Part shown: one piece after another, positions 27,648 to 38,527 of the stretch
Layout: each line of letters opens with the position of its first letter
Position numbering within the stretch: position 1 is the first letter of the stretch
Source of the DNA: Cristatella mucedo
Taxonomy: Eukaryota > Bryozoa > Phylactolaemata > Cristatellidae
Length of the DNA: 64,000 nucleotides
Reading direction: 5' to 3'
Assembly: GCA_009760855.2 (NCBI GenBank)
Contig: WPIO01000010.1
Coordinates: 5,937,501 to 6,001,500 of the forward strand
Notes under the pieces: generated by a model
Told to the model about the DNA's origin: nothing
The model's database searches: none
Seen by the model: only the letters and a program-made list of their open reading frames with translations
Translations under genes and position numbers: made by a program

Positions 27648-27859
27648 GATAACAATAATAATAACACACTTGATAAAGCGCCCTCAGAGAACGCAATCTC
27701 TTTCTGGGCACTTTACACTAGCTGAAAAGGAAACACGACTGAATGGTTATTGGTAGCATGGTAATGAACAACTATAATCACATGGTTAGGGATGACATGC
27801 ACAAGGTCAGCATGCAAGTGTGGTTAGTGGCAGCATGCACAGTGTCAGCACTCATAAGC
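27648..27859 (-). mobile_element. Nested 3' LINE family 1 fragment inside the minus-strand LINE
   Basis: A 212-bp 3' UTR fragment (ATT tail, stem-loop, 'gcatgc' tract) sits exactly within the RT domain, between sequence for 'NADLG' and 'SLLVLLDL'. A 5-bp direct repeat 'ACTTT' lies at 27643-27647 and 27860-27864. Removing the insert restores alignment to the element at 32203-35714. It is a younger, 5'-truncated insertion of the same family in the same orientation. Confidence 0.85.
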
Positions 27860-28011
27860 ACTTTACCCAAGTCTGCATTTATTAGAAGGTCGTTATCACC
27901 CTAAGCAATGCTGACTCTGTGGAGTGATCAGCTCTGAACCCATAATGGAACTTACTTGCTAGTTTTGAGGTCTCGATATAAGAAGTCAGTTGGTCTGCCA
28001 AAACTGGTTCC

Positions 28012-28140
28012 ATCTGGTTCGGTCCAGTGGTAAAGGCTCTCGCCCCATCCAAGGTCAGGCGAAGGTCATGGGCTCGAGCCGTGGCATATGTGAAGCACCT
28101 AAATAGAGATTAACTTACCTTAGGGAGCTATACAAAAGAG
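28012..28140 (+). mobile_element. SINE inserted in the minus-strand LINE
   Basis: A tRNA-like head with 'ccagtggtaaaggctctcg' and a B-box-like GGGCTCGAGCC near 28070, ending in 'ctatacaaaagag' as in the other SINEs. It interrupts the LINE between 'aactggttcc' and 'agcgtctttgatag', which are adjacent in the plus-strand element. Confidence 0.75.
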
Positions 28141-29380
28141 AGCGTCTTTGATAGAAGCGGGAAACAGGAGATTGTACGGAATCTGCTAAAGTCCTCTTGT
28201 TCTGGTGCTGATTTCTTAATTGGCTTTCAGTGGCCTGACCACTGCCTCTTTGAAAGATGCATGGACCTGGATTGTGCATCTGTAATTCAACCATGTTTTT
28301 ACAGACGCTAGACTTATTGCACAGGTTATTTTTAGATTCGAAGGAGGGCACACATTCTAGACCGAATGAGATATGCATGCAGTCAGATAAGCAGATTTTT
28401 TGGTAATAGATGATGATAACGTGCAGCTGTAGGAGATTTGAGCTTGCCTGTGACTCCTCATGTGAGTAGGGTCATACACATGAGCCACAAGAGAAAAATA
28501 AATCAGTCAGTGTACGAAATTTGGTAATGAAGGCATCAGAGAGGCTATCATAATGAATGATTAAATCACCAATAATGAAGAAAGATTAATTTCTCGCACA
28601 CAAAATCTAAATGAGATCGGTGAAATCTGCAATAAAGAAGAACGTTGTACCTGGTGGGCGAAAGACTAATGACACGATCTCTAGCCTGTTGTCGGGTGAA
28701 ATCAGGACTGAAGATTCGAAAGGCTGCTTCGAGGGTTACTGCAAACGGCTTGAAATTGAAGGCTGAGCGAGTGATAACCGCAAAGTCACCACCAGTTTTG
28801 ATTGATTTAGGGATGTGAAAGAATGAGAAGCTTTTTGGAGTTTCCTCGTTAATGGTCGGGCAGTTAACCGATGCCAGCCTAGTCTTGCTTGGTCAAGGCA
28901 AGCAGGTCGATGCCTTCTTTTAGAAAAAGGTGGCTTAACAATAGGGATTTATCGCGCATTGAGAGAGGATTCCAAATAGAAGCGTTGCTATATGTCGCCA
29001 GAGTTATTGCAGGCCCAACGATCACTAAGTTAGAGAGATTCAACGTTTGAGGGAGAATGTGCTGAGCGTTTCAATGTAATGGTAGGAATACTTAACGAGC
29101 GAGTTCGCAGCTCGGGACCCGGTGTCGGCTTCGGGACACTTCTTTTTGATGCATAGTTCATGGACCTTAGCTACAGTAATAACATCTAGGAATGCATTTT
29201 AACGACGATAACGGCATGATCAAACCTAATCAGCAGGTTACTAGCAGCCGGAGAACCTAACGCCACCGCTGCCACCGGCATAACTGAAGCAGCACCAAGA
29301 GTTAAGTGTGTATATGTCCATGGGCACGTAATTTCTTACGTGCCACGGTCAAACAATAAACAGATAAGTTGTAAACAGGT

Positions 29381-30202
29381 CTTAGCTGTATCGGTTTCCG
29401 TTTGCATGTTCGTAACACTTCGATTTTAAGCTCCTGCGTCAAAGCCTAATATGCATGACTTGGCAGTTGCTTGACTTACTACTAACCAGTGACCGACAAT
29501 CCAGTTGCCTTTGGTGCCTTCTTGCTTGCTTTCGGAAGTTTTTCTTAAGCATGACACGCGCATAAGTTTGTATAGCTGTCTAAAACTGCTACCTTGCTTG
29601 CTAGTAACGTAACAAGAGTTAGTAGCAACTTGCTTGTCTTGCAGCGAGTTTTAATTTGCCTGTATAGAGATTCAATTCTCATAGAGTGGTGTAAGACTAA
29701 TTGCTACAATTCGTTTGAAATTTTCAAAGAACAATCGGTATAACCAGGGTATATGCTCCTAGGTTCACTAGTTTCTTTAAACAGCACGTTCATCCGATCA
29801 CCTCTCGGACCGGGAGGCATCCGTTATCGACCCAACAATAGCCAAGAACGCCTTCAGAAAATATGTGACTTAATTACTTTCACAGTAGACGAAGTTTTAA
29901 CACAGAATATGTTGAGATATTTACAAGTTAGTGAGAAAGTAAAATTCCATATCTATGCCGTTTAAGATGTCCTAAGAGAAACTAGTCTATGCGCTTTTTA
30001 TTCATCACTGCTGCGTTCTGGTCCAATTTCTTCAGGGTTATTTTGAGACAAAATGTTCGTCCTTTTCGTCTACTCTCTCACAAAGCTTCAGAGTAGGAGA
30101 ACTACGAAATTCACTGGAAGCATAAAGCGGTTAGTAGTGGCGAGCCTAATGCAGTTCACTCGAAAAGGCGAAGGTTTAAAGGGCAGTTAAACTGTGAGAA
30201 CA
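29381..30202. other. Unassigned stretch
   Basis: No gene or repeat recognised. A 70-codon frame at 29753-29965 has no known motif. Confidence 0.4.
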
Positions 30203-30411
30203 ATTTATGAAATTACTATTATTAGAGCTTTCCAAAAAGTAACTGCAAGAGAGATTCTGGTACATAGATTTGCACGTAAGAAATAAGTACATCACTGCAA
30301 GAAATTTACGAAATTACTAGTATTAGAGCTTTCCAAAAAGTAACTGAAAAAGAGGTTCTGATACATAGATGTGCACGTAAGAAATAAGTACATCACTACA
30401 AAAAAACTTCA
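30203..30411. repeat. Tandem duplication, unit 101 bp, two copies
   Basis: Two adjacent copies (about 30203-30303 and 30304-30404) share 'attagagctttccaaaaagt' and 'cacgtaagaaataagtacat' with the same 101-bp spacing and about ten substitutions between them. No coding content. Confidence 0.9.
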
Positions 30412-30604
30412 AACCTAAGTTCGGAAATTCCACAAAATTGGGGTAAGAGTAGCCTCGGCCAAAAATCTTCAGCCAAAGAAACGCCAGCTAGTCGGTAGTT
30501 CAGATAGATTCTGAGGGATTAGTTGACTAGCATATAGCTAAGACCTTTCATCCGGATATTGTGCAGCGGATCCATGACCAGCCAAGAGGTTTAGTTACAA
30601 TTAA

Positions 30605-30720
30605 TATACTCACCATTCAAACGCGTTTCCCTTTGCAGCAAATGTAAAGCACCTAGAAAGAGATTGAATTCTCTGAGGGTGCTTTATCGAGTGTATTATT
30701 ATTATTATTATTATTATTTA
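30605..30720 (+). mobile_element. LINE family 1 3'-terminal fragment
   Basis: 3' UTR end starting near 'actcaccattcaaacgcg', with the terminal stem-loop (arms 30646-30653 and 30678-30685) and a (ATT)n tail of about 25 bp. This copy carries the paired change A/T in place of G/C in the stem. Confidence 0.92.
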
Positions 30721-31134
30721 TTAGACCTCCTCTGGCATTCTGCGTGAAGTTGTCACTCCTTAAGCGCTGTTAAAATACAGTAAACTTTCCCGTAATACAA
30801 TGGATTTGTAATCTTTATTTAACACTGACGTGATGGCTGGACGACTTCTTTGGCCATACTGCTTATTTTTAGGACACCTCCAAGCAGCGTAGCCAGTGAG
30901 GTGACATTACTCTTAGCCCATAGCTTTGCTACCTTGCATTTTTGAGTCAAGCTGGCTTTTTGTACTGTGTAGGCTAGCCAAAATGTGAGCCTCGTGTATC
31001 CACCTACTCCGGTAGGACAGCTCAGGAAGCATGAGCAATAGATATTACGCGACAAAGAGAAGATGTTGACGTAACCTGTGCGATCTAATTTAGGGAATAC
31101 TGTGGGACGGTTGCCGAAGTGAGAGTTGCTGTAG
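30721..31134. other. Unassigned stretch
   Basis: No gene recognised; a 78-codon minus-strand frame (30819-31055) lacks family motifs. Confidence 0.4.
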
Positions 31135-31388
31135 ATTTAGCGGGTCCCTGTGATTCGTCCTTGATGTGCTTATGTGTGCTGACACTGTGCATGCTGCCAC
31201 TAACCACATTCGCATGCTGACCCTGTGCATGTCACCCCTAACCATATTATTCATTTTTTTGTTTTTCAAGCATGATTTTACTTACCATTCAATTGCATTT
31301 CACTTTGCAGCAAATGTAAAGCGCCTCGAGAGAGATTAAGTTCTCTGAGGGCGCTTTATCAAGTGAATTATTATTATTATTATTATTA
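31135..31388 (+). mobile_element. LINE family 1 3' UTR fragment
   Basis: Starts at the codons just before the ORF2 stop ('ttagcgggtccctgtgattc'), carries the full 3' UTR with the 'gcatgctgac' tract, the stem-loop near 31317-31356 and an (ATT)n tail. About 250 bp, 5'-truncated. Confidence 0.92.
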
Positions 31389-31664
31389 CAAGTGGCAAGG
31401 CGAGTGAAGCATGAAGATCCGAGTGAGTGAGTGTTGTGTGACAGAGTCTCCGCGATCGGGTTGCTGGCAACTGTAATTGATACCTCGTAATTATAAGAGA
31501 GAGAGGTAACGCTTGGCATGTGAGTAATTGGCGGTAACAGTTGACAGGTTATCAGATCTTAGCGCTAGATATACTCATCAGGACGGTGGCTGATCGTGCC
31601 AGCCGCCGGTCGGTGAGCAATACAACGGTGATTGACGTCAGCAAATTGACCTCAAGGTATTGTC

Positions 31665-31755
31665 ATGGGTCTTAGCCCAAGGGTAAGGTGCTCGCTCTTC
31701 ACGATTTAGGTCGTGGGTTCGTTTCCTACAGTTTTCAATCCTTATTTCGTAGGAT
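31665..31755 (+). mobile_element. SINE head fragment, subfamily b
   Basis: A-box side 'cttagcccaagggtaaggtg' and 'gctcgctcttcacgattt', then the B box GGTTCGTTTCC near 31717-31727. The body decays after 31755. Confidence 0.75.
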
Positions 31756-32202
31756 TTCGCTCTCCTGCAAGTTTCTGTCATTATTCACTACAGCTGAACT
31801 CGTTAATTGACGCAGCCTTGAACTGTCATGAAATTCATAATTAAGTGGTTTTTGGGAACCTGAAGTTAAGATATGGAACTTTCGTTAAAGTCGTCACTTT
31901 TTGCATTTCCTACCAGTTTGTACTCACCGTGCTAATTAAAACTCTTGTTGAAAAATCCAGGCAACTTAGACGCACTACTAATATTCATCTGCGAGAAGGC
32001 TGAAGGACTGGAAATGCTGCAATAACAAGTTAAAGATATAGATAGGGCCCAAATTATTCTATGCAATTATTTTATCACCAAAATTAATTGCACGATCCAC
32101 GGTAACGAAAGAATTTCGCTAGCATGATGCATAATTTGAGTTTTTAATAATTAAAGAGTTATGTGCTTATGATGGAAGGCAGTCGGATAAAGATGAGCAT
32201 AT
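31756..32202. other. Unassigned AT-rich stretch
   Basis: Nothing recognisable between the SINE head and the LINE 5' end. Confidence 0.4.
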
Positions 32203-32592
32203 TACCTGTTTAAAGTTATACTGATTGCTATTTGACCGAAGCACGTAAAAAATTACGTGCCTATGGATATCTAGACGCTAATCGCTTTGGGCTGCTGGGT
32301 CTCCCAAGCCACCGGCTGGGTTAGCTACGCCGGCGGCTAGTAACCTGCATGTTAGTTATGATCGTCAGTAGCTTTTATCGCTTCGTCATCGTAGATCAAA
32401 TGCATTCCTAGATATTAATGTTGTTTCTAAAATTCATGAACTATGCATTAATAAAAGAAAAGCACCCCGTAGCCGCCACGGTGGCCGGAACCGCCAGGTC
32501 AGACACCGATCGTTAGGCAGGTACTGCGGGCTGAGTACCCGCTCGTTTGGTATTCCTAGTATTGTCTCGCACCGCTCAGCACGCTTCCCCAC

Positions 32593-33258
32593 ATGCGTCA
32601 CTGTAAATCTCTCTCCAAGTTAGTAGTCATCAGGCCTGTTATAACTCCATCGGCCAGACTTAACGCTTGCCTTTGGAATCCTCGCTCAATGTGCAATAAA
32701 CCTCTGGTAATAAGCGACCTTATTTCTAATAATGGTATCAACCTGCTAGCCCTAACTGAAACTTGGCTAAAATCGATAAACTGCCCGACAATTAAAGACG
32801 CTACTCCATCAGGTTTCTCGTTCTTTCATACTCCTCGATCAATCAAAACTAGAGGTGAAATTGCTATTACGGTGCGCTCGAAATTCAACTTAAAGCCATT
32901 TGAACTACCCTCAAAGCAGTCTTTTGAATCAATTGTCTTGGTCTCATCCAAAAACATACTACCGATAGTGGCAGTAGTCTATCGCCCACCAGGTACCAAA
33001 TCCTCCTTTATCTCAGATTTCTTCGATCTCATTTTAGTTCTGTGGGCAAGAAATCGATTCTTCCTCGTTGTGGGTGATTTCAACGTTCACTTTGATAACT
33101 TACCTGACGCTTTAAGCACCGAAATTCGTGCATTGACTGACTCATTGTCTCTTGTGGCTCATGTGCATGGCCCTACCAACATCAAGGGCCACACACTCGA
33201 CCGGATTTTCTCATACAACTGCACTTTGTCATCACCAATTATTACCAAATCCTGCTGA
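32593..33258 (+). pseudogene. LINE family 1 AP-endonuclease domain (EN)
   Basis: A 221-codon open stretch with the AP-endonuclease order: 'LNACLWNPRSMCNK' near residue 22, the catalytic-Glu motif 'LLALTETWL' near 51, 'AVVYRPPG' near 127, 'VVGDFNVHFD' near 155 (Asp and Asn of the active site) and 'GHTLDRIF' near 198. A TGA at 33256-33258 falls two codons before the Ser-Asp-His catalytic triplet at 33259-33267, so the last motif is cut off by one nonsense change. The intact protein would nick target DNA to prime reverse transcription. The linker after it stays in the same frame, with further stops. Confidence 0.88.
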
Positions 33259-33420
33259 TCTGACCACATGCAGATCTTATTCAATCTATAGTGCGTGCCC
33301 ACCTCCTCCTCTAAAATAACCTGTTAATCACGAAACCTCGAGACTCTTAACATCGATGCTGTCCGTGCGAGAATATTTGCTTCACCTCTGCTGCTCAGTC
33401 CTCCCTCCGATCTGTCATCA

Positions 33421-34040
33421 TTGGTAGATAGCTACAACACGACACTAGCTGACACGCTCGACGAGTTTGCACCTCTGACAAAGCGTACTGTGTGCCCTCG
33501 CCCAGACGGCCTATGGTTTACCACAGACATTAAACTAGCCAGGTCTACTAAGCGAAAGCTTGAAAAATCGTACAAAAAATCAGAACTGACTGTCCATCGA
33601 CAGGCATATGAAGATTACTGTAGGTCGTAACAATCGATCCTAGCAAAGGCCAAGTCTAGCTTCTATGCTAACATTGTTGAATCACATATGCACAATCCAA
33701 AAATGCTGATGTTGACAATAAACCGTCTCCTCTACCGGTCCCAGCTTAGCTCCTTACCTGATGATCCTTGTGATAATCTAGCCGATCGCTTCTCTCGATT
33801 CTTTGTGCAGAAGATAGACAAGATCAGGGAATCAATCCCTGCGATGACAACATCCCTACTAGAATGCTGTTCCCAAATTCCTGGCTGCACCTCAATGTCT
33901 ACATTTAAGGTCAGTAGTGATCTCGTCCTGAAGTTCGAATCTCAATCAAAGAAGACAACAAGTCCTCTGGACCCTATTCCCACTGTCCTGCTCCTACGCT
34001 GCATTGAGCTGCTGCTGCCATGCATAACTAGCATCGTTAA
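33421..34040 (+). pseudogene. LINE family 1 ORF2 linker between EN and RT
   Basis: Same frame as the EN part, split by a TAA near 33628. It holds the typical pre-RT region: basic 'KRKLEKSYKK', a 'FFVQKIDKIRESI' tract and 'SPLDPIPTVLL', which precedes the RT fingers in CR1/L2 proteins. The frame is lost near 34040-34080, where the RT continues one frame over. Confidence 0.8.
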
Positions 34041-34978
34041 TGTCATTAGCCTCAGGTCATATCCCAGCACCTTTCAAGAACGCTGTATTCAGGCCACTTC
34101 TCAAGAAATCGACACTGGACCGAGAGAACTTGAGCCACTACCGCCCAGTCTCCCTTCTAAAGTTCCTATCAAAGACACTGGAACAGGTCGTGGCAGACCA
34201 GCTGAACTCGTATATCGAAACCTCACACCTTGCTAGTAAGTTCCAGTCTGGCTTTAGAGCTAATCACTCCACAGAGTCAGCATTGCTTAGGGTATACAAC
34301 GACCTACTTAGAAATGCAGACATGGGTAGAGTGTCTCTGCTTGTTTTTCTCGATCCTTCGGCAGCTTTTGATACCATCGATTACAAAGTTCTTCAACAGC
34401 GCCGCTCATATCGCCTCGGCATCACTGGCACTGCTCTGCAGCGGTTCAGGTCCTATCTCAGTGGAAGACTCCAGAGTATTGACGTGAGTGGACAAAGATC
34501 ATCTGAGGTACCTCTGAAATATGGAGTACCTCAGGTCTCCGTGCTAGGTCTGATTCTTTTCACGGTTCATACTCTCCCTCTTGCTGATGTGATTGCCAAG
34601 CACAATCTAGGCTTTCGCTTCTATGCGGATGACACTCAGTTGTACCTTTGCTTTGATCCCTCCCAGCCTTCGAGCACCTCAAATTCTCTTTACTCACTTG
34701 CTGCATGTATCGATGACATACTTACATGGATGGCAGCAAATTTTCTAAAACTAAACGATGATAAAGCTAACCTACTAGTTATGGGCAAATCCAGCGGGAT
34801 TCACAAATTGGAAAGGCTGACGCTCAAAATTGGCTCTGCCAGCATATCTCCAGTTGAATCAGCTCGTAATCTAGGTGTCATATTCCAATGCGACCTCTCG
34901 TTAGACGACCATATATCTCCACAGTCAAATCTGCCTGTTTTCAGCTTTATAACATTGCTAAAATTCGGGCTTGTTTAG
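34040..34978 (+). pseudogene. LINE family 1 reverse transcriptase domain
   Basis: A 312-codon frame with RT motifs in order: 'FKNAVFRPLLKK', 'HYRPVSLLKFLSKTLEQ', 'FQSGFRANHSTESALL', 'VFLDPSAAFDTID' (motif A), 'YGVPQVSVLGLILF' (motif B, where families usually have GVPQGS; here Gly is Val) and 'FRFYADDTQLYLCF' (motif C, catalytic YADD at 34622-34633), then 'WMAANFLKLNDDKANLLVMG'. The frame is lost near 34920-34978 and the C-terminal part continues in another frame. The motif-B change and frameshifts suggest loss of activity. Confidence 0.88.
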
Positions 34979-35480
34979 ATAAGGATACCACGTCCAAGTT
35001 GGTCCATGCATTCGCGACATCCAGTTTCGACTTCTGCAACTCACTGCTTACTGGCCTACCAGCATGTGCGATCAGGCGATTGCAGCTGGAGCAAAACTCT
35101 GCAGCTAGGCTTGTCTGTCGTGAGCGTCGCAGTTGCCACATTACTCCCCTTCTCGCCGACCAGCACTGGCTACCAGTCAAGCAACGGATTGACTTCAAGG
35201 TTGTGTTGCTTACTTTTAGGTCCCTTCATTCTATGGCTCTAGCCTATCTTTTCGATGTACTCCCCCATCAGACCATGCATCGTACCCCCGCTTTTCGGAA
35301 TCACACAGCCTACACATACCCCGTACAAACCTCGAATCCTTTGGAGACCGTGCATTTAGTTCCTATGCTCCCAAAGCTTGGAACTCCTACCCGACCTGCG
35401 TCAGAACATCCCCTGACCTGAGCACATTTAAAAAGAACTTAAAAACACACCTATTTAGGACAGCATTTAGTGGGTCCCTG
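34888..35480 (+). pseudogene. LINE family 1 ORF2 C-terminal region
   Basis: A 177-codon frame with 'VKSACFQLYNIAKIRACLDK', then 'FDFCNSLLTGLPACAIRRLQ', 'SAARLVCRERR' and 'HWLPVKQRIDFKV', the segment shared by CR1/L2 proteins after the RT. The final 'KAWNSYPTCV' tract and the end of the protein lie in another frame after about 35300. This region is the part most often kept in 5'-truncated copies across the window. Confidence 0.85.
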
Positions 35481-35714
35481 TGATTCCTCTTTGATGTGCT
35501 TATGCGCGCTGATACTGTGCATGCTGCCACTAACCGCATTCGCATGCTGACCCTGTGCATGTCAAGGCTAACCAAGTTATTAGTTTTGTTTGAATATCAA
35601 GCATGATTTTACTCACCATTCAATTGCATTTCCCTTTGCAGCAAATTTAAAGCGCCTAGAGAGAGATTACGTTCTCTGAGGGTGCTTTATCAAGTGCATT
35701 ATTATTATTATTAT

Positions 35715-36324
35715 ATTAACATCATACATTCACATAATTTGCAGTACCAACATGCTCTTAAAATGGAAATAACTTGCTTAAACCGCTCCTTTAACGAAAT
35801 GTGACTTGTATCACCAAGTAAGCACAGTTTAATATCTATAAAAAAGGTAGCGAGAAAAGAAAAATCTTGTTCGGTCCTCTTTTTGCATATTCCATACAAG
35901 TCGCGGGGGCTGTGAACTCCACAGAGGCACAAAATCCAAGCTTGCTTATTTCACAGCAACGCTTTTTCTAATAATCTATTCCGATTCTGCCGCGAACTTG
36001 TCACCTTGACTGGAAAAAAGCCTCCCTCATCCTGAGAGAGTCGGAAGCTCCGATGGAGTTGCGCCCCATGTTCGCAGGCTTCGTTTGCCCGCGCCCCCAC
36101 AAACACCTAGACAGAAATTGGTCACTCGCTGGCACGGTCTGAAGCTCTTGTAGAAGGCCTCCTGAGCGTCAAGCCTGCGGACAGGAGCTGGAGACAGGGG
36201 ATCATCTCTCTCCTCCTTTCAGCTGGGCCGCGAGCTAGGCCGCCTTCTATTCCTGGGTACCACGACCGTCACCAACGAAGGCACTAGGCTTCCATTCCAC
36301 TCAATGAAAAATCGTGAGTTCTTA
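35715..36324. other. Unassigned stretch
   Basis: No gene recognised. The segment around 36040-36290 is GC-richer but has no long frame. Confidence 0.4.
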
Positions 36325-36327
36325 TAT

Positions 36328-37141
36328 TAATAATAATAATAATTCACCTTATACAGCGCGCTCGGAGGATTCAATCTCTTTCTAGGCACTTTATATTTGC
36401 TGCAAAGGGAAACGCGATTGAATGGTGAGTTATATCATGCTTGATAAACAACATGAATAACATGGATAGGGGTGACATGCATAGTGTCAGCATGCAAATG
36501 TGGTTAGTGGCAGCATTTACAGTGTCAGCACGCATTAGGACACAAAGGACGAATCACTGGGGCCCACTAAATGCTGTCCTAAATAGGTGTGTTTTTAAGC
36601 TCTTTATAAATGTGGTCAAATCAGGGGATGTTGTGACGCCAGTCGGGAGTGAGTTTCAGGCTTTGGGAGCATACGAGCTGAATGCACGGTCTCCAAAGGA
36701 CTTGAGGTTTGTACGAGGTATTGGTAAACTGAGTTGGATTCCGAAAAGTGGGTGGTACGATGCTTGGACTGGCGGGGGAGTAGATCTGAGAGATAGGCTG
36801 GAGCGAAAGAATGAAGTGACCTAAAAGTGAGCGACAAAACCTTGAAGTCGATCCGTTGCTTGAGTGGTAGCCAGCGCAGGTCGGCGAGAAGTGGTGTGTA
36901 TTGGCAACTGTGACGCTCACGACAGACAAATCTAGCTGCAGATTTTCGCACCAGCTGTAAGCACCTGATTGCAAATGCCGGTAGTGCAGCAAGCAGTGAG
37001 TTAGATAAGTCAAGACTGGATGTCACAAATGCAAGGACTAACTTAGATATGGTATCCTTATCTAAACAAGCCCGAATTTTAGCAATGATTTGTATCTGAA
37101 AGCAGGCAGACTTGATTGTGGAGCTGATGTGGTCGTCTAAT
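36328..37141 (-). mobile_element. LINE family 1 3' fragment, minus strand
   Basis: The tail (AAT repeats) is at 36328 and the stem-loop region at 36350-36395. The minus-strand frame 37026-36616 (136 codons) holds 'LAALPAFAIRCLQLVRKSAA', 'LLADLRWLPLKQRIDFKV' and 'FAPAYLSDLLPRQSKHRTT'. The fragment stops at the 'gacgaccacatcagctcc' tract near 37120-37141. 5'-truncated. Confidence 0.9.
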
Positions 37142-37710
37142 TAGAATATCAAATAAACACTGCAGTTCTACTGTGTAGTGTTTTTAGGATTGCCCCAGCT
37201 TACTTCATAATATTGCGGGTCTTTGTCCCTACATAAATACTTTGCTGAGCTGGCAGGGTAGCTATAATCCTGCCTCAGCCACCATCGAGGCCCTCCTATC
37301 TGGAAAAAATTTCAAGCCCCCTTGGAACGGCTGTCGAGACTCAGCCTAAATCTCAGCATAATGGTCTTAAAAGGTTACGTCTGTAGAACATCCGCGTAAA
37401 ATGCCCACTTGCAAGGAATCCCCCTGAAAACCGGTCGCGAATATTCACGCCGGAGGAGCGGCTCCGTGGACCCCAATTATTTTGTCGTCGAGATAAACTT
37501 CTACCCCCCTCCTCCGGATTGCCATGTCGAGGCGGGCGAAAGACGCAGCGTCCGGCAAGCATCGGCTTGCTCGTCAAGCTCTACCCGCGGGTGCTACCCC
37601 GGAGACGAGCGGCTGCCGTCCGAGAGGGGGCCTGCAGAGCTTCCACTGAGTACTAGGGCGGAAACGCATGGCGGCGCACGGGGACGAAAACTTCGGTCTT
37701 GGCATGCCCC
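37142..37710. other. Unassigned stretch, GC-rich at its right end
   Basis: No gene recognised. From about 37490 the DNA is GC-rich with overlapping chance frames on both strands, leading into the duplicated block and a run of G at about 37735-37747. Confidence 0.35.
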
Positions 37711-38527
37711 GTCTGGCTTCTCCGGCCAGACCCGCGGGGGGGGGGGGCACTAGCCCCCCACTCCAGCTGGGAAACTCGCCTCTCATTGCTAAAGCCTAGG
37801 TTAGACAGGCTTTCCCCTTGACTCGCAGTCAAGCAGCTCGGCGCTACATGAAATGAGGTCGCTCGAGCAAGAGCGAGGTCGTCAGAACTAGAGCGAATCA
37901 CAAAAGCTGGAGGATGAGGCAAACGCAAGCCCTTGCAACCGATCTACGCAGCTCCATGTCAGAGCGAACGCGTTTAATTTAGTTAATTTGGAAAGGAGAT
38001 AAAATTGCTAACTCTCATTACCGTGTACTAAATCGTCTTCACATCAGAGGACAATTTCTATTGCCGTACACTTTCCTCGTGTTCAAAACTAGGCAGCCTT
38101 CTTACTAGCTTTACACTTTTTGGATTCGTTCTTCTTTCTTTACTGCGAAAAGGTTCGACCCAGCATTCACTGTGAAACGTGCTTGACTTACTGCAGGCAA
38201 ACGTTGATGGTAGGGCCAGCTTCGCCTAGGTAAGCTAGGAATGAATGAGAGCTGTTCCGGCGACGAATTTCGCAGTTGTATTTAAGAGGAAACTTTGCTC
38301 GAAGCGGATGAGCATTTCGTGCCTCTGCATGCGGTGTGCTTTTAGATGGGCAGAAGACTCTGACGTAATTCTTGTCTACGAGCGGACGAGACGTGCAGCG
38401 AAGCCCTGCAGAACTCTGCCGTGAGCTCATTCGGGTTTCGGTGAGCTCATCCTGGTTTTCTTACTCCTTCGGCGGCCGTATGGAGCTCTGCTGGCATGCA
38501 TTCCAAATTTTGCTAAATTGGACGACA

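Larger units (their letters stand above)
26283..29380 (-). mobile_element. LINE family 1, near full-length minus-strand copy with two nested insertions
   Basis: Read on the minus strand, the 5' end at about 29380 matches the start of the plus-strand element at 32203, including the 5' UTR hairpin. Endonuclease remnants follow (about 28990-28390, with the AP-endonuclease order intact but stops present), then a linker, the start of the RT domain (28011-27865, 'FRADHSTESALLRV'), the RT core (27647-27134, with HADD in place of YADD) and the 3' UTR with stem-loop and ATT tail at 26283. A SINE at 28012-28140 and a 3' LINE tail at 27648-27859 split the coding region. Multiple frameshifts make it inactive. 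Confidence 0.85.
32203..35714 (+). mobile_element. LINE family 1 (CR1/L2-type), near full-length reference copy
   Basis: About 3.5 kb. Order: a 5' UTR with a hairpin (32241-32260), an AP-type endonuclease (32593-33270), a linker (33421-34040), reverse transcriptase (34040-34978), a C-terminal domain (34888-35480), and a 3' UTR ending in a stem-loop and (ATT)n tail. The single-ORF2 order EN-RT with a short microsatellite tail instead of poly(A) is typical of CR1/L2-clade elements. Stops and at least three frameshifts make it inactive, but it is the best template here for recognising the many truncated copies. The 5' boundary is set by where it stops matching the minus-strand copy. Confidence 0.9.
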
